This document shows positions 25,188 to 35,430 of a stretch of DNA of 47,862 nucleotides, piece by piece. The stretch lies in NCBI GenBank assembly GCA_902777835.1, contig CACYVC010000034.1, positions 1 through 47,862 of the forward strand, read 5' to 3'. A program made the translations under genes and the position numbers. Every line of letters starts with the position of its first letter. Within the stretch, counting starts at the first letter, position 1. The notes under the pieces are model-generated. The model was given only the letters and a program-made list of their open reading frames with translations. It did no database searches and was not told the DNA's origin. The stretch is from an uncultured Bacteroidales bacterium. GTDB taxonomy: Bacteria > Bacteroidota > Bacteroidia > Bacteroidales > Muribaculaceae.

Positions 25188-25222
25188 ACTTAACACTTAT
25201 AACTTAACACTTACCACTTATT
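25188..25222. repeat. Heptad array E (5 x ACTTANN)
   Basis: ACTTAAC, ACTTATA, ACTTAAC, ACTTACC, ACTTATT in 7-bp register; the last base is the first base of the hemW TTG start codon. On the minus strand the units are AAGTNNN, the same family as array G at 44074. Confidence 0.78.
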
Positions 25223-26346
25223 TGGGCCTCTACATCCACATTCCCTATTGCAAGAGCAAGTGCATCTATTGCGACTTCTACTCCACCCCACAGGTCGAGA
25301 CGATGAAGCAATATGTGCAATCGCTGCTCTGTGAGGCAAAGTTGAGGAAAGAAGAAATTGGTAACCAGTTTGTCACCACACTTTACTTGGGCGGTGGCAC
25401 ACCATCGGTTATGCCATTAAGTCTTTTAACCTCACTCATCAATGGTCTTAGCAAAGTCTTAGACCTTAGCCAAGTAGAGGAATTCACCATTGAGGTAAAC
25501 CCCGACGATGTGACACGCAATTATATAGAGCAACTGCGACAGTTGGGCGTGAACCGCGTGAGCATGGGCGTGCAAAGCTTCAACGACAATGAGCTGCAAG
25601 CCATCAACCGCCGCCACACAGCGCAGCAAGCTATCGATGCCGTGCACGCCATCAAGGAAGCGGGCATCAACAATGTGAGCATCGACCTCATCTACGGATT
25701 GCCAGGACAAACTCTCAACTCGTGGAAACGAAATGTGGAGCAAGCAATCAGTCTCAAGGTGCAGCACATCTCGGCCTATAACTTAAGCTATGAGCCTGGC
25801 ACACGGCTATGGGTGATGCGTGAGCAAGGAAAAGTGCAGGAAGTGAGCGACGAGGACTGCATTGCCATGCACAACACCCTAGTGGAACAACTCAAAGATG
25901 CCGCTTTTGAGCACTATGAGATTTCAAACTTCGCCCGTCATGGATTCCGCTCTCGTCATAACTCCAATTACTGGAATTTCACGCCCTATCTGGGGCTCGG
26001 CGCAGCTGCCCATAGTTTCGACGGCACCATCCGCCGCTACAACCCATCGAGCATAAAGGAATATATCGATAAACTGAGCCATGGCACCCCAGCCTTTATT
26101 GAGGAGCACCTTGAGTGGTGGGAGCGCTACGACGAGGAAGTGATGGTGAGACTACGCACCAGCGACGGACTCGACACCAGGCTCATCTCAAAGCGCTATG
26201 GCGACAATGTATATAACCATTTAATCAAACAAGCTAAAACCTTTATCGCTCAAGGACTTTTAAAACAGCAAGACAGCATTATTTCTCTCACTCCGCAAGG
26301 CGTGATGATGAGCGATAACATCATCCGCAACCTAATGTGGGATTAG
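25222..26346 (+). CDS. hemW: Radical SAM heme chaperone HemW
   Basis: 374 residues. The radical-SAM iron-sulfur motif is C10-x3-C14-x2-C17 (YCKSKCIYC), which is the HemW/HemN type, with GGGTPS for SAM binding nearby. HemW delivers heme to membrane enzymes and is often mislabelled as coproporphyrinogen III oxidase. There is no ATG upstream in frame before the repeat array; the start is taken as TTG at 25222, since GLYIHIPYC is the conserved N-terminus. The start codon abuts heptad array E. Confidence 0.92.
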   Translation: MGLYIHIPYCKSKCIYCDFYSTPQVETMKQYVQSLLCEAKLRKEEIGNQFVTTLYLGGGTPSVMPLSLLTSLINGLSKVLDLSQVEEFTIEVNPDDVTRNYIEQLRQLGVNRVSMGVQSFNDNELQAINRRHTAQQAIDAVHAIKEAGINNVSIDLIYGLPGQTLNSWKRNVEQAISLKVQHISAYNLSYEPGTRLWVMREQGKVQEVSDEDCIAMHNTLVEQLKDAAFEHYEISNFARHGFRSRHNSNYWNFTPYLGLGAAAHSFDGTIRRYNPSSIKEYIDKLSHGTPAFIEEHLEWWERYDEEVMVRLRTSDGLDTRLISKRYGDNVYNHLIKQAKTFIAQGLLKQQDSIISLTPQGVMMSDNIIRNLMWD

Positions 26347-26359
26347 GGCTTGCACCCTA

Positions 26360-26389
26360 TTGTTTATTAGAAAATAATGTTTACCTTTG
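26360..26389 (+). promoter_or_regulatory. Promoter of the DUF3857 gene
   Basis: -33 TTG (26360-26362), a 19-nt spacer and -7 TACCTTTG (26382-26389); ATG at 26421. Confidence 0.75.
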
Positions 26390-26420
26390 CAACATCCTTA
26401 ATCACATATTAATTTTTAAA

Positions 26421-28427
26421 ATGAGACATTTATTTTTATCTGCACTCTTAATAATTATATCTCTCTTTGCATCAAGCAATCTTACTGCTCAAGTTGCTGA
26501 ACCTAATCTCAAATGGGGACATCCCACCCAACAGGAGTTAGAGATGACCAACTATTCACCCGACCCCGATGCCGACGCAGTGGTGCTATGCAAGACTACC
26601 GAGGTGCAATATGTTATCACCAAAGATGTACTACAAGTGCTCTATGATGTAAAAGGGAGAATTAAAATTTTAAAGCCCGAAGGTACAAAGCATGCTAGTA
26701 TTGACATTTTTTACACGGTCAATGATGGCGTAGAGGGAAACAGAGAGGTCGCGAGCCACGTGAAAGGTACTACTTTTAATCTCGTTAACGGACAACTCGA
26801 GAGAAGTGAGCTGACAAGCGAAATGGTTAACACCCTAAAAGCTCCAGACCCAAAACAGAAGGTATTGACTCTACTTTTCCCTGATGCAAAGGCGGGCTCA
26901 GTTATAGAATATGAGTACACCATAACTAGTGACCTATATCGTGAAATAAAGGATTGGGATGCTCAATGCGAGTTGCCTGTGGCTTATACAAAATATGATG
27001 TGACTATTCCTGAATGGTTTGGATTTTACGTACAAACCATTGGAAATGAATATAATACTAGCAAAATCACACAACAGAGAACCGCTAAACGCCCAACTTA
27101 CATCATTGAAACATCAGGTGCTGAATATGAGTGTTTGGGAGTTAACTTCGAGTTTGAGGGACGCAGGCTGACGGCACTGAAAAACGAACCTCTCATCTTC
27201 TCTCCACAAGTCTATGCCCAACGGGTGATTATCGACATTAATACTGAGACATTGCCCCGCCACACAAAACACCAGTACTCTATGACCTGGAATGAGATTG
27301 ACCAGTTCCTTCTCAAGCACAACAACTTTGGAAAGCTATTAAACAGCAATCCGCTGAAAAAAGAAATGAAAAAAGCAGGCATTTCACAAATGAAAGACGT
27401 GGACGAGAAGATTATGGCAACAGTGAGACTGCTGCGGCAACACGTGAAGTGGAATGGTAAGTACAACCTTTATGGCAGCCCCGCATCACAAGTTCTCAAG
27501 AATGGAAGAGGAAGCAATACCGACATAAACTTTATGCTCATAGCAATGCTCAACGATGCCGGCATAAACTCCTACCCTGCTGTGCTTTGCGCTCGCGACA
27601 TTGACATTATTGACGAGAACCGCTCCACCATGAAGAATTTTACTTCCACGATTGTTGTGATTGATAGGGGCGACAGATTTCAAGTCTTTGACGGCTCAAT
27701 GGAGAATGCCACTATAGACATCTTGCCCACCAAATTCCTCGTCAGCAAGGCACGAGTTATCAAAAAAGACAATAATAACCCTTGGATAAACCTTGAAGAC
27801 AAGGGGTTGGAGCTAATAAGTCACAAATTTACAGGAGACATCGATCAAAACGGGAAGTTAACAGCAACTTGCGTCAGCACCTATCATGACAAAGCGGCTG
27901 AGCAGATGCGAACTGAAATCAAAAAACAAGGTGAGGAATTGTTCAACAACAAACTCCAATCTTCACAAATTACTGTTAGCGACCACAAAACACAGGGTAT
28001 CGATGACGTTGAGATGCCAGTCACTGAGATTATCAATTTCAGCTGTCAGCTTAACAACAACGATGGTTCCATCACATTGCCGCAACTTATTGTTCCATTT
28101 ATCGATGAGAAACTGTTCAAAAACGACACGCGCTACAATCCCATCGAGTTCCCAACTAAAATTAGAGAGACTATCGACATTGCATTCACTATTCCTGAAG
28201 GTTGGGAGGTTGCCGATGTGCCTGCACCCATTTCGCTGAACACCAGCGACAACACAATCGTAATGGCAATAACACCAAGCACAATGGGTAAAATGATCAA
28301 TGTCTCAACACATTTTTTAATTAACCGTTTAGTCTTCAACAAACGTGACTATAAGGGAATAAAAAATCTCGTCGATAGAATAGTCAAGCAAAGCAAAGAA
28401 CCCTTTATCTTAAAGAAAAAGAACTGA
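26421..28427 (+). CDS. DUF3857 / transglutaminase-like exported protein
   Basis: 668 residues from the ATG at 26421; the open frame extends upstream into the promoter and is not used. Signal peptide about 1-23. A DUF3857 beta domain spans about 60-270 (ending around EFEGRRLTALKNEP), then a transglutaminase-like region around 330-450 (RGSNTDINFMLIAMLNDAGI). The catalytic cysteine expected at the start of that region is replaced by Asn/Thr, as in many Bacteroidetes relatives, so enzymatic activity is unlikely. A C-terminal beta domain of DUF3858 type follows. Function unknown; probably periplasmic. Confidence 0.85.
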   Translation: MRHLFLSALLIIISLFASSNLTAQVAEPNLKWGHPTQQELEMTNYSPDPDADAVVLCKTTEVQYVITKDVLQVLYDVKGRIKILKPEGTKHASIDIFYTVNDGVEGNREVASHVKGTTFNLVNGQLERSELTSEMVNTLKAPDPKQKVLTLLFPDAKAGSVIEYEYTITSDLYREIKDWDAQCELPVAYTKYDVTIPEWFGFYVQTIGNEYNTSKITQQRTAKRPTYIIETSGAEYECLGVNFEFEGRRLTALKNEPLIFSPQVYAQRVIIDINTETLPRHTKHQYSMTWNEIDQFLLKHNNFGKLLNSNPLKKEMKKAGISQMKDVDEKIMATVRLLRQHVKWNGKYNLYGSPASQVLKNGRGSNTDINFMLIAMLNDAGINSYPAVLCARDIDIIDENRSTMKNFTSTIVVIDRGDRFQVFDGSMENATIDILPTKFLVSKARVIKKDNNNPWINLEDKGLELISHKFTGDIDQNGKLTATCVSTYHDKAAEQMRTEIKKQGEELFNNKLQSSQITVSDHKTQGIDDVEMPVTEIINFSCQLNNNDGSITLPQLIVPFIDEKLFKNDTRYNPIEFPTKIRETIDIAFTIPEGWEVADVPAPISLNTSDNTIVMAITPSTMGKMINVSTHFLINRLVFNKRDYKGIKNLVDRIVKQSKEPFILKKKN

Positions 28428-28457
28428 TTCAACTTCAGCAAGTTAATAACACAGATT

Positions 28458-28489
28458 AAGTTCCCACCAGCAAAAACTGATGGGAACTT
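28458..28489. terminator. Bidirectional terminator
   Basis: AAGTTCCCACCAG (28458-28470) pairs with CTGATGGGAACTT (28477-28489) with one mismatch across CAAAAA. It separates the convergent DUF3857 and DUF4855 genes. Confidence 0.87.
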
Positions 28490-28513
28490 AACTTCAATTT
28501 CTTTGCTTAGAAA

Positions 28514-30100
28514 TCATTTATTTCTTCTTCGGGAAATGTGACGCGCCAGGCGATCGACAATTTGAATTATTTCTTTATCATTAGAATTAATCATTTTGCG
28601 TATTATAGAGCTTTCGTAATATGATATATTGCTACGCTCAAAAACTCCTTGTTCTTCAAAGATAGTCATTAGGTTTTTTAATCTCTGCAGTAAACATGGA
28701 TTATAGTCGTAATGTTTATATCCTAATGCTTCCATTTCTCTTGGCTTTTTATTACAACCAGCGACTTTTACAACTTCATAAGGCCGTTCTATGTCTTGTT
28801 TCTTTTTAAGCTTGCCGTAACAAGGCACAAACAAATCGGTAGAAATTTCAAATTCCACACCCATCCCATTTTTTATTGCCAGATCACATATTGTTCTGGC
28901 ATCTGACATGGTTTTAAGAGATTTAGAGCCTCTAAGAAGATCGGGGGTGCCCCAAAAATAGCCTGTTTGAAAATCACATCTATCAAAACCAAGTGTTTTC
29001 CATGTTTCATTTAAAGATGCTTTATTATAAGGAATCCAATAGAATTTAAACCCTTTTGAATGTATATAGTTACTTACATCCTTAATTATGATATTATCTT
29101 CTCTGATTTTGGCACCATTAATATAATCATATTTTTCCCCAGTCTTGTTCGTCCATTCTCCTGTTTTATTGTCTTTATGCCATCTTATCATTAATGCTGT
29201 CTCTTCTACCCAATACAGGCCTTCAAGTGTTATATTCTTATAATGTTGAGCCTCAAATCTACGAATCGCCTCATCAATAAACCATTTGACAGCTTCAAGT
29301 CGATGCTCTCTGTTTCTAAAATCTAATTTTATCGTTCTGCCATTCTTTTTAATGCTGCCCCATTCAGTAAAATCAGTGCATGGTGAGGGCACGCTCAAAT
29401 ACACTTTGTGTCTAAAAGCGGGCTTTCCAAGTATTTTTTTGCAATCCTCAATACACTCATCCAGAGCCTTTAGCCCTTCAAAATTGCCACCATTGTAAGC
29501 TGTCGAGAAATATCTGTTTAGCAACCATTCCCAATGCCCTTTATTTGCAGCTCCTTTTTCTCCTGGCTGATTGTCTCCGAATTTGTATCCCTCATCATTT
29601 TTGAATTCCAAATAAAGAAAAGAAGGAAAGAACCATTCTCTATGACCATCCCCAAACTTGTGCATCACTATCGTTTCCAGATCAGATTTTCCCCACTTCG
29701 ATCTGTTTTTATTGCCATAATAAATGAGCATCATGTCGTCTTTTTTGGAGTCATACCTATTATTGTGATATGTATTGGGGTAATAAGCATCTGAATTATC
29801 CGAAATAGAGACTCCTGCATTGGTGGCTTCCATATTGGAAGAACCTGCATTAGAAGCGTCTATATATGAAACCTCAGTTTTTGAGGCCCCATTAGAGTTA
29901 TCTAAATTACCTCCTGCCTTGTCAACATACTCAGCATAAGTAGTATATGAAACTTTATCTAAGCCATGAAGCTCATCTACAACACTGTTGTTTCCTGTTT
30001 TAGTAACGGTAGTTTTAGTAACAGCAGTATTGGTAACGGCAGTGTTTGAACTGCAGCTAATGCACACAAATATCAATAAAAATGATAATACCTTTTTCAT
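28514..30100 (-). CDS. DUF4855-family lipoprotein
   Basis: 528 residues. Lipobox CISC (Cys about 16). Residues 19-36 are a small tandem repeat of the form TAVTN/TAVTK/TTVTK, and residues 40-105 are a low-complexity Ser/Asn linker. The DUF4855 domain (about 110-470) includes DDMMLIYYG near its start, KVYLSVPSP, EGLYWVEE and KFYWIPYNKA, with an alternating strand and helix pattern like a TIM-barrel glycoside hydrolase. The activity is not known to me. The gene lies 20 nt after the metallophosphoesterase stop and is probably in the same operon. It is lower in G+C than its neighbours. Confidence 0.86.
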   Translation of the reverse strand: MKKVLSFLLIFVCISCSSNTAVTNTAVTKTTVTKTGNNSVVDELHGLDKVSYTTYAEYVDKAGGNLDNSNGASKTEVSYIDASNAGSSNMEATNAGVSISDNSDAYYPNTYHNNRYDSKKDDMMLIYYGNKNRSKWGKSDLETIVMHKFGDGHREWFFPSFLYLEFKNDEGYKFGDNQPGEKGAANKGHWEWLLNRYFSTAYNGGNFEGLKALDECIEDCKKILGKPAFRHKVYLSVPSPCTDFTEWGSIKKNGRTIKLDFRNREHRLEAVKWFIDEAIRRFEAQHYKNITLEGLYWVEETALMIRWHKDNKTGEWTNKTGEKYDYINGAKIREDNIIIKDVSNYIHSKGFKFYWIPYNKASLNETWKTLGFDRCDFQTGYFWGTPDLLRGSKSLKTMSDARTICDLAIKNGMGVEFEISTDLFVPCYGKLKKKQDIERPYEVVKVAGCNKKPREMEALGYKHYDYNPCLLQRLKNLMTIFEEQGVFERSNISYYESSIIRKMINSNDKEIIQIVDRLARHISRRRNK

Positions 30101-30120
30101 TCTTTGAATATTTTAATTTG

Positions 30121-31968
30121 TTATTTCTTGCTGATTTTCCAAATGGTTCCCTCAATAAGAGAGCAGTAGATATCGCCAGTGGCAGGGTCCACATCAAAGC
30201 CGTTGACTTCGCTACTACCCATTTCATACCTGAACAAAAGTTTGCCTGAGGCTGCATCAAGCACAGCCAGCATACCGTGGCGTGAGCCAGCATAGATATA
30301 TCCATCTTTTTCGAGCACAATGCAGGGGGCATGCTCGTAGCCAAAGCCGCAGTCGGTGTCCCACAGCTGATGATAATCGTCGCTCTGGGTGTCCATCGCC
30401 ACCACTGTGCCATCCATAGTTTTGGCATAGGCGCGCTTGCCATCCTCGCTCAGTCCAAGACTCTCGCGCACCTTAACGGCATTGTCGTGATAACGCCATA
30501 GCTGCTTACCTGTGACACGGTCTATAGCAGTGGAATTGCGATCAGGAGCAACTATTACTACCCTATCCTTAGTTACTGCTGGCACAACATTGCCAGGGCT
30601 ATAGAGATTTGTTGTCTTGCCATTGTTCCAAGACCAATTGAGCGCCCCATTCTTGCGGTCGAGTGAGCGCAGATTGGTGTCCCATGCACCAAAGATGATA
30701 TCATCTTTGCCCACAAACGGCTCGGCCTGGCAATAGTTGTTTATGTCATTATACTCCCACATCAGTTTCTTAGAATTTACATCCCATGCCTGGAACGTCT
30801 TGAAACCGCCCTGATATAGCACGCCATCGGCTACAATTCCATCGGCCACATATGGTCCCTTGGCTTCAACTTCATTCAGCACCTTGCCATTCTTTTTGTC
30901 GAGCCAAATCAAGCGTTTATCGCCAGTGGGAAGAATCACTATCTTGTCGGCAACTGCAGGGCGCGAGAATAGCATACTCGTGGTCTTATACTCCCACTTC
31001 AATGCAGCAGTATTCTTGTCTATCACACGCAAGTAACCAAGCGAATTGCCAAAATAAATATTGTCTTTGTCTATTCCCAGTCGTGTGAAAATCGAAGCAT
31101 TATCTGCATAAACCCTCTCAACCTTAAAGCCCTGAGGCACAGCATATTGAATCTTAGAAATGTCTCTAGAATAGTATTCTAGATTTATCTTATATGCATA
31201 ACGGATATCGTGTTCCTTACCAAGAGTCTTGTTATAAACATGAATCCAATCGTGATCAAGATCTACGTCCATGAGCGTGTAACCATAGTCGCCATTGCCC
31301 ATGTCGAGGCAGCGCACCATCAGCCCAATTATGCCATCAGTCTCATATTGGCGCCAACGGTGCCAGTGGCCGTTCTGGTGGGTTATCACAGGATATTTCT
31401 TTAATATATTGGCATAGTCACGATAATTGTCGAGGTCATCGAGCAATGGATAGTGATTAACGCTCAGCACCTTCATGCCAGGTTTCACCATCTCTCTAAG
31501 CGTCTTGTCTAGCCAAATCAAGTCTTCTTGCTTGATGTGGCCATCGCCCATCTTCATGAAGGGACCGCAGTTCATGCCTATCACAACCAGCTTGCCCACT
31601 GTGAATACAAATCGGTCATTACCCCACAGGTCATTGAAAGTTTTGCAAGCGCTCTGGCTCCAGTTGTTCTCATGGTTGCCGGGGATAACGTAAAGCGGTT
31701 TTGTGATATCGTCAAGAATCGACTTCACATTGAGCAGCTGCTCATCGCTACCCTCGTTGGTGAGGTCACCAGTCATCATCACTGCATCAACATCGCTGGC
31801 ATTGATTTCAACCACAGCTTCCTTGAGTTTGCCCTCATTGGCATTGCCAGGAGTGACATGGATGTCGCTAAGAATTGCAAACTTCTGCGCCAAGACGCTA
31901 GCACTTGTCACAAGCAACAGCGCTAAAACCAATATAAACCTAAGAAATAATCTTGTATTCATCTTCAT
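30121..31968 (-). CDS. Secreted metallophosphoesterase with PQQ-like propeller
   Basis: 615 residues. Signal peptide about 1-27. A calcineurin-like phosphoesterase domain spans about 30-270 with all metal motifs: SDIHVTPGN, TGDLTNEG, PGNHENNW, VNHYPL and GHWHRW. Residues 290-615 are PQQ-type propeller blades (for example DRKNGALNWSW, DRVTGKQLWRY, DAASGKLLFRYE). The phosphoester substrate is unknown; location is the periplasm or cell surface. It is followed within 20 nt by the DUF4855 gene and preceded within 34 nt by yraN. The propeller half recalls the lipoprotein at 16815. Confidence 0.9.
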   Translation of the reverse strand: MKMNTRLFLRFILVLALLLVTSASVLAQKFAILSDIHVTPGNANEGKLKEAVVEINASDVDAVMMTGDLTNEGSDEQLLNVKSILDDITKPLYVIPGNHENNWSQSACKTFNDLWGNDRFVFTVGKLVVIGMNCGPFMKMGDGHIKQEDLIWLDKTLREMVKPGMKVLSVNHYPLLDDLDNYRDYANILKKYPVITHQNGHWHRWRQYETDGIIGLMVRCLDMGNGDYGYTLMDVDLDHDWIHVYNKTLGKEHDIRYAYKINLEYYSRDISKIQYAVPQGFKVERVYADNASIFTRLGIDKDNIYFGNSLGYLRVIDKNTAALKWEYKTTSMLFSRPAVADKIVILPTGDKRLIWLDKKNGKVLNEVEAKGPYVADGIVADGVLYQGGFKTFQAWDVNSKKLMWEYNDINNYCQAEPFVGKDDIIFGAWDTNLRSLDRKNGALNWSWNNGKTTNLYSPGNVVPAVTKDRVVIVAPDRNSTAIDRVTGKQLWRYHDNAVKVRESLGLSEDGKRAYAKTMDGTVVAMDTQSDDYHQLWDTDCGFGYEHAPCIVLEKDGYIYAGSRHGMLAVLDAASGKLLFRYEMGSSEVNGFDVDPATGDIYCSLIEGTIWKISKK

Positions 31969-32002
31969 TCTAATTGCATCAATTATCTTACGACTTAAAA
32001 AC

Positions 32003-32380
32003 TTACCTATATGTTTTCAACCGTGGCACAAACAAGTCGGGATAATACTCCAGCTTGAAATTGCCAGGCGAGCCAATGATAATAATCACATCATACTGAA
32101 CTTCGCACTGCAGCTGGTAGTAGTTAATGTAAGCGCTGGCTGAGTTAACCATGTGCTGCTTCTTAGCGCGAGTAATAGAGCGCATCGGGTCAAAATACTC
32201 ATCGGTGCTGCGAGTCTTCACCTCAACGATGTGAAGCACCATGCCAGGTTCTTGAGCAATGATGTCAATCTCGAGTTTTCCCATACGCCAGTTAGTCTCA
32301 CGCACTGTCAACCCCTGCCGCACAAGGAACTCCACCGCCTCATGCTCGCCAGCCTTGCCCAACAAATTATGTTCTGCCAT
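32003..32380 (-). CDS. yraN: YraN family (UPF0102) endonuclease-like protein
   Basis: 125 residues from the ATG at 32380 (MAEHNLLGKAGE); the longer open frame upstream runs through the promoter. The UPF0102 fold resembles Holliday-junction resolvases, with conserved residues in EIDIIAQ and IVEVKTRS (Asp and Glu-x-Lys). Likely a DNA-processing nuclease, though the role is poorly known. First gene of a probable operon with the metallophosphoesterase and DUF4855 genes. Confidence 0.9.
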   Translation of the reverse strand: MAEHNLLGKAGEHEAVEFLVRQGLTVRETNWRMGKLEIDIIAQEPGMVLHIVEVKTRSTDEYFDPMRSITRAKKQHMVNSASAYINYYQLQCEVQYDVIIIIGSPGNFKLEYYPDLFVPRLKTYR

Positions 32381-32401
32381 AATTATTACTATATTTCTAT
32401 G

Positions 32402-32433
32402 CAAAAATACAACTTTTTTCATAAACACACAAA
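32402..32433 (-). promoter_or_regulatory. Promoter of the yraN operon
   Basis: Minus-strand TTTG (32430-32433), a 20-nt spacer and TATTTTTG (32402-32409), 22 nt before the ATG. Confidence 0.72.
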
Positions 32434-32583
32434 ACAATAACGAATGTTGTCTTTTTCTGGTTTGAGGCAAGTGAGAGCATATCTAGTCACATTTAGCGAA
32501 GGATTTGCAAACGATTTACTGATATTTAATTAGTTTTGTTAAAAAAACCTTGAGCCAACAAGCAATAACTGAAAACTTTTTTG

Positions 32584-32591
32584 TACCTTTG
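32584..32591 (+). promoter_or_regulatory. Promoter -7 element of thrS
   Basis: TACCTTTG with the ATG at 32656, leaving a leader of about 58 nt. No T-box structure was recognised in it, and no -33 box. Confidence 0.55.
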
Positions 32592-32655
32592 CAGCTTGAT
32601 TTTGAACGTGCTTTTGTATGGCACAAGTATTAACGCAATTTTTCTATAGTAATTT

Positions 32656-34590
32656 ATGATCAACATTAAATTTCCTGACGGAAGTGTAAGAGAGTATGAG
32701 AGTGGGGTAACTCCACTGCAAGTTGCTGAAAGCATCAGCTCGGGACTGGCACGTCAAGTGCTGGCAGCAAGCATCAACGACATGGAATGGGACATATCTC
32801 GACCAATTTGTAGCGACGGCGAGATTAAGCTCTTCAAGTGGGATGACCCCGAGGGCAAACATGCCTTCTGGCACACTTCGGCACACTTGCTTGCCGAAGC
32901 TTTGCAAGAACTTTATCCTGGTGTTCAGTTCGGTATTGGTCCAGCCATTGAGAACGGCTTCTACTATGATATCGATCCAGGCGACAACGAAATTACCCAA
33001 GCCGATTTCCCAAAAATCGAAAAGAAAATGGCTGAGCTGGTAGCTAAGAAAGAAGAGGTGAAGCGTGCCGACATCACTAAGGCCGACGCTCTCAAGTTCT
33101 TTGGCGATACTGGTCAGACCTACAAAATAGAGCTTATCAACGACTTGCAGGATGGTACCATTAGCACTTATACCCAGGGCGCATTCACCGACCTGTGCCG
33201 TGGTCCACACATCCCTAACACTGCCCCCATCAAGGCAGTTAAGGTGCTTTCGCTGGCTGGCGCCTACTGGCGTGGCGACGAAACTCGCAAGCAGATGCTG
33301 CGCGTGTATGGCATCTCGTTCCCCAAAAAGTCGATGCTCGATGAATACTTGGTGCTTCTTGAGGAGGCCAAGAAACGCGACCATCGCAAGATTGGCAAAG
33401 AGATGGAACTTTTTGCCTTCTCTCAGCGCGTAGGTCAAGGCTTGCCATTGTGGCTGCCAAAGGGTGCTGCTCTTCGCAACCGCCTGCAAGACTACCTCGC
33501 CAAGATTCAGAAGAAATATGGCTACGAGCAGGTTATCACTCCACACATCGGCAACAAGAACCTTTATGTGACAAGCGGTCACTACGCAAAATATGGTAAG
33601 GACTCGTTCCAACCCATTCACACCCCTGAGGAGGGCGAGGAGTATATGCTCAAACCCATGAACTGCCCTCACCACTGTGAGATTTACCGCACATCGCCAC
33701 GTAGCTATAAAGACCTGCCTCTGCGCTTTGCCGAGTTTGGCACCGTTTACCGCTACGAGCAGAGCGGCGAGCTCCACGGTTTAACCCGCGTGCGCTCGTT
33801 CACACAAGACGATGCTCACCTATTCTGCACACCCGAGCAGCTCAAGCAGGAATTCCTGAGCGTGATGGACATCATCAACCACATCCTTGGTGTGTTTGGC
33901 TTTGAGTATGAAGCACAAATCTCACTTCGTGACCCAAACAACAAGCAGAAGTATGTGGGTAGCGACGAGAATTGGGAGCGTGCCGAGCGCGCTATCGTCG
34001 AGGCCTGCGAGGAGAAAGGGCTTCCCGCTAAGCAGGTAGAAGGCGAGGCAGCATTCTATGGTCCCAAACTCGACTTCATGGTGAAAGATGCACTGGGCCG
34101 TCGTTGGCAGTTGGGAACAATCCAGGTTGACTACAACCTGCCCGAGCGTTTCGAGCTGGAATATACCGGCAGCGACAACGCAAAGCATCGCCCCATCATG
34201 ATTCACCGCGCGCCTTTTGGCTCGCTCGAGCGTTTCGTGGCTGTGCTGCTTGAGCACACTGCAGGCAAGCTGCCATTGTGGCTGGCTCCCGATCAAGTAG
34301 TGGTACTGCCCATCAGCGAGAAATACAACGAATATGCCCAGCACGTGGCACAAGTTCTCAATGATGCCGATGTGCGCACTATCATTGATGACCGAAACGA
34401 GAAAATCGGCAAGAAAATACGCGACAATGAGCTCAAGAGAATACCCTATTTGCTCATTGTAGGTGAAAAAGAAGCTGCAAATGAAGAAGTTTCGGTAAGA
34501 AAACAGGGCGGAATTGATAAAGGTTCAGAAAAAATTACTACCTTTGCAGCCAATATCACTCAAGAAGTGAATGAAATGATAAACTTATAA
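32656..34590 (+). CDS. thrS: Threonyl-tRNA synthetase
   Basis: 644 residues, full length. An N-terminal TGS domain (1-62) is followed by the editing domain with HTSAH (about residue 75), then the class II catalytic core with a zinc-binding Cys in [10 protein letters not shown], the motif 2 region ([11 protein letters not shown]) and motif 3 near [11 protein letters not shown], and a C-terminal anticodon-binding domain (about 540-640, DQVVVLPIS). It charges tRNA-Thr in the cytoplasm. It starts the thrS-infC-rpmI-rplT order, which is normal for bacteria. Only 9 nt separate it from infC. Confidence 0.98.
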   Translation: MINIKFPDGSVREYESGVTPLQVAESISSGLARQVLAASINDMEWDISRPICSDGEIKLFKWDDPEGKHAFWHTSAHLLAEALQELYPGVQFGIGPAIENGFYYDIDPGDNEITQADFPKIEKKMAELVAKKEEVKRADITKADALKFFGDTGQTYKIELINDLQDGTISTYTQGAFTDLCRGPHIPNTAPIKAVKVLSLAGAYWRGDETRKQMLRVYGISFPKKSMLDEYLVLLEEAKKRDHRKIGKEMELFAFSQRVGQGLPLWLPKGAALRNRLQDYLAKIQKKYGYEQVITPHIGNKNLYVTSGHYAKYGKDSFQPIHTPEEGEEYMLKPMNCPHHCEIYRTSPRSYKDLPLRFAEFGTVYRYEQSGELHGLTRVRSFTQDDAHLFCTPEQLKQEFLSVMDIINHILGVFGFEYEAQISLRDPNNKQKYVGSDENWERAERAIVEACEEKGLPAKQVEGEAAFYGPKLDFMVKDALGRRWQLGTIQVDYNLPERFELEYTGSDNAKHRPIMIHRAPFGSLERFVAVLLEHTAGKLPLWLAPDQVVVLPISEKYNEYAQHVAQVLNDADVRTIIDDRNEKIGKKIRDNELKRIPYLLIVGEKEAANEEVSVRKQGGIDKGSEKITTFAANITQEVNEMINL

Positions 34591-34599
34591 TATTACTGA

Positions 34600-35304
34600 A
34601 TGCAGAAAAAACCTTTTTGGAGTGGCCCTAAAAAGCCAATGAACGGTGGTCCCAACAAAGGGAAAAACAACCGTAACCAGCGTGGTGGCAAGCAACAGAA
34701 AGAAGAGCTCGCCATCAACGATGAAATCCGTGCTCCCGAAGTGCGACTTGTGGGTGACAATGTGGAAGAGGGCATCTACCCTATCCTCAAAGCACTCAAA
34801 ATTGCTGAGGAACAGGAACTGGACCTCATCGAGATTGCACCTATGGCACAGCCACCAGTGTGCAAGATTATGGATTATCAGAAGTACCAGTTCCAGCAGA
34901 AGAAGAAACTCAAGGAGCAAAAGGCTAAGGCTACCAAGGTTGTGGTAAAGGAGATAAGGTTCGGACCACAGACCGATGAGCATGACTACAACTTCAAGCT
35001 CAAGCACGCCATCGGCTTCTTGAAAGAAGGAGCAAAAGTGAAGAGCTACGTGTTCTTCAAAGGCCGCTCTATCCTCTTCAAGGAACAAGGCGAAGTGCTG
35101 CTGCTCAGATTTGCCAACGACCTGGAGGACTACGCCAAGGTTGACCAAATGCCTGTTCTCGAAGGCAAGCGCATGACAATCATGCTATCACCCAAGAAGC
35201 AGACTTCGAAGAAGAAAGACGCCGACAAGCCCAAAGATGAAGCTCCTAAGGCGACATCAGCTCCCGAGGCTAGTGAAGCGCCTGAAGAGGCTTCACAAGA
35301 TTAA
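34600..35304 (+). CDS. infC: Translation initiation factor IF-3
   Basis: 234 residues, longer than the usual 170-180 because of a basic N-terminal leader (residues 1-42, rich in Lys, Gly, Asn) and a Lys/Ala/Glu-rich tail (after about 205). The IF3 N-domain begins at [14 protein letters not shown], the linker is the basic [13 protein letters not shown] region, and the C-domain contains [17 protein letters not shown]. An ATG start is visible, not the AUU used by infC in E. coli. IF-3 checks start-codon pairing on the 30S subunit. Confidence 0.96.
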   Translation: MQKKPFWSGPKKPMNGGPNKGKNNRNQRGGKQQKEELAINDEIRAPEVRLVGDNVEEGIYPILKALKIAEEQELDLIEIAPMAQPPVCKIMDYQKYQFQQKKKLKEQKAKATKVVVKEIRFGPQTDEHDYNFKLKHAIGFLKEGAKVKSYVFFKGRSILFKEQGEVLLLRFANDLEDYAKVDQMPVLEGKRMTIMLSPKKQTSKKKDADKPKDEAPKATSAPEASEAPEEASQD

Positions 35305-35337
35305 CAGTTCTGCATTTCACGGCTATGCTTTAGAGCA

Positions 35338-35388
35338 AAGCCTATGAAAGAAAAGAAAAAAACAGGGCATTAGGCTTGGTAAGTGCCT
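35338..35388 (+). promoter_or_regulatory. Possible leader structure before rpmI
   Basis: In the 126-nt infC-rpmI gap, AAGCCTA (35338-35344) pairs with TAGGCTT (35371-35377), and GGCATT (35366-35371) can alternatively pair with AAGTGCC (35381-35387). The two options share bases and exclude each other. Autoregulation of rpmI-rplT by L20 is known in other bacteria; this site is only a candidate. Confidence 0.35.
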
Positions 35389-35430
35389 ATTCCCTTGATT
35401 AATAACAATTTTTTAAAAACAATTACAAAA

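Noticed and set aside
32592-32655. T-box riboswitch before thrS
   Set aside because: The leader is only about 58 nt and shows no T-box sequence or terminator.
32644-33777. 377-codon minus-strand frame opposite thrS
   Set aside because: Shadow of thrS; no family motif and no start context.
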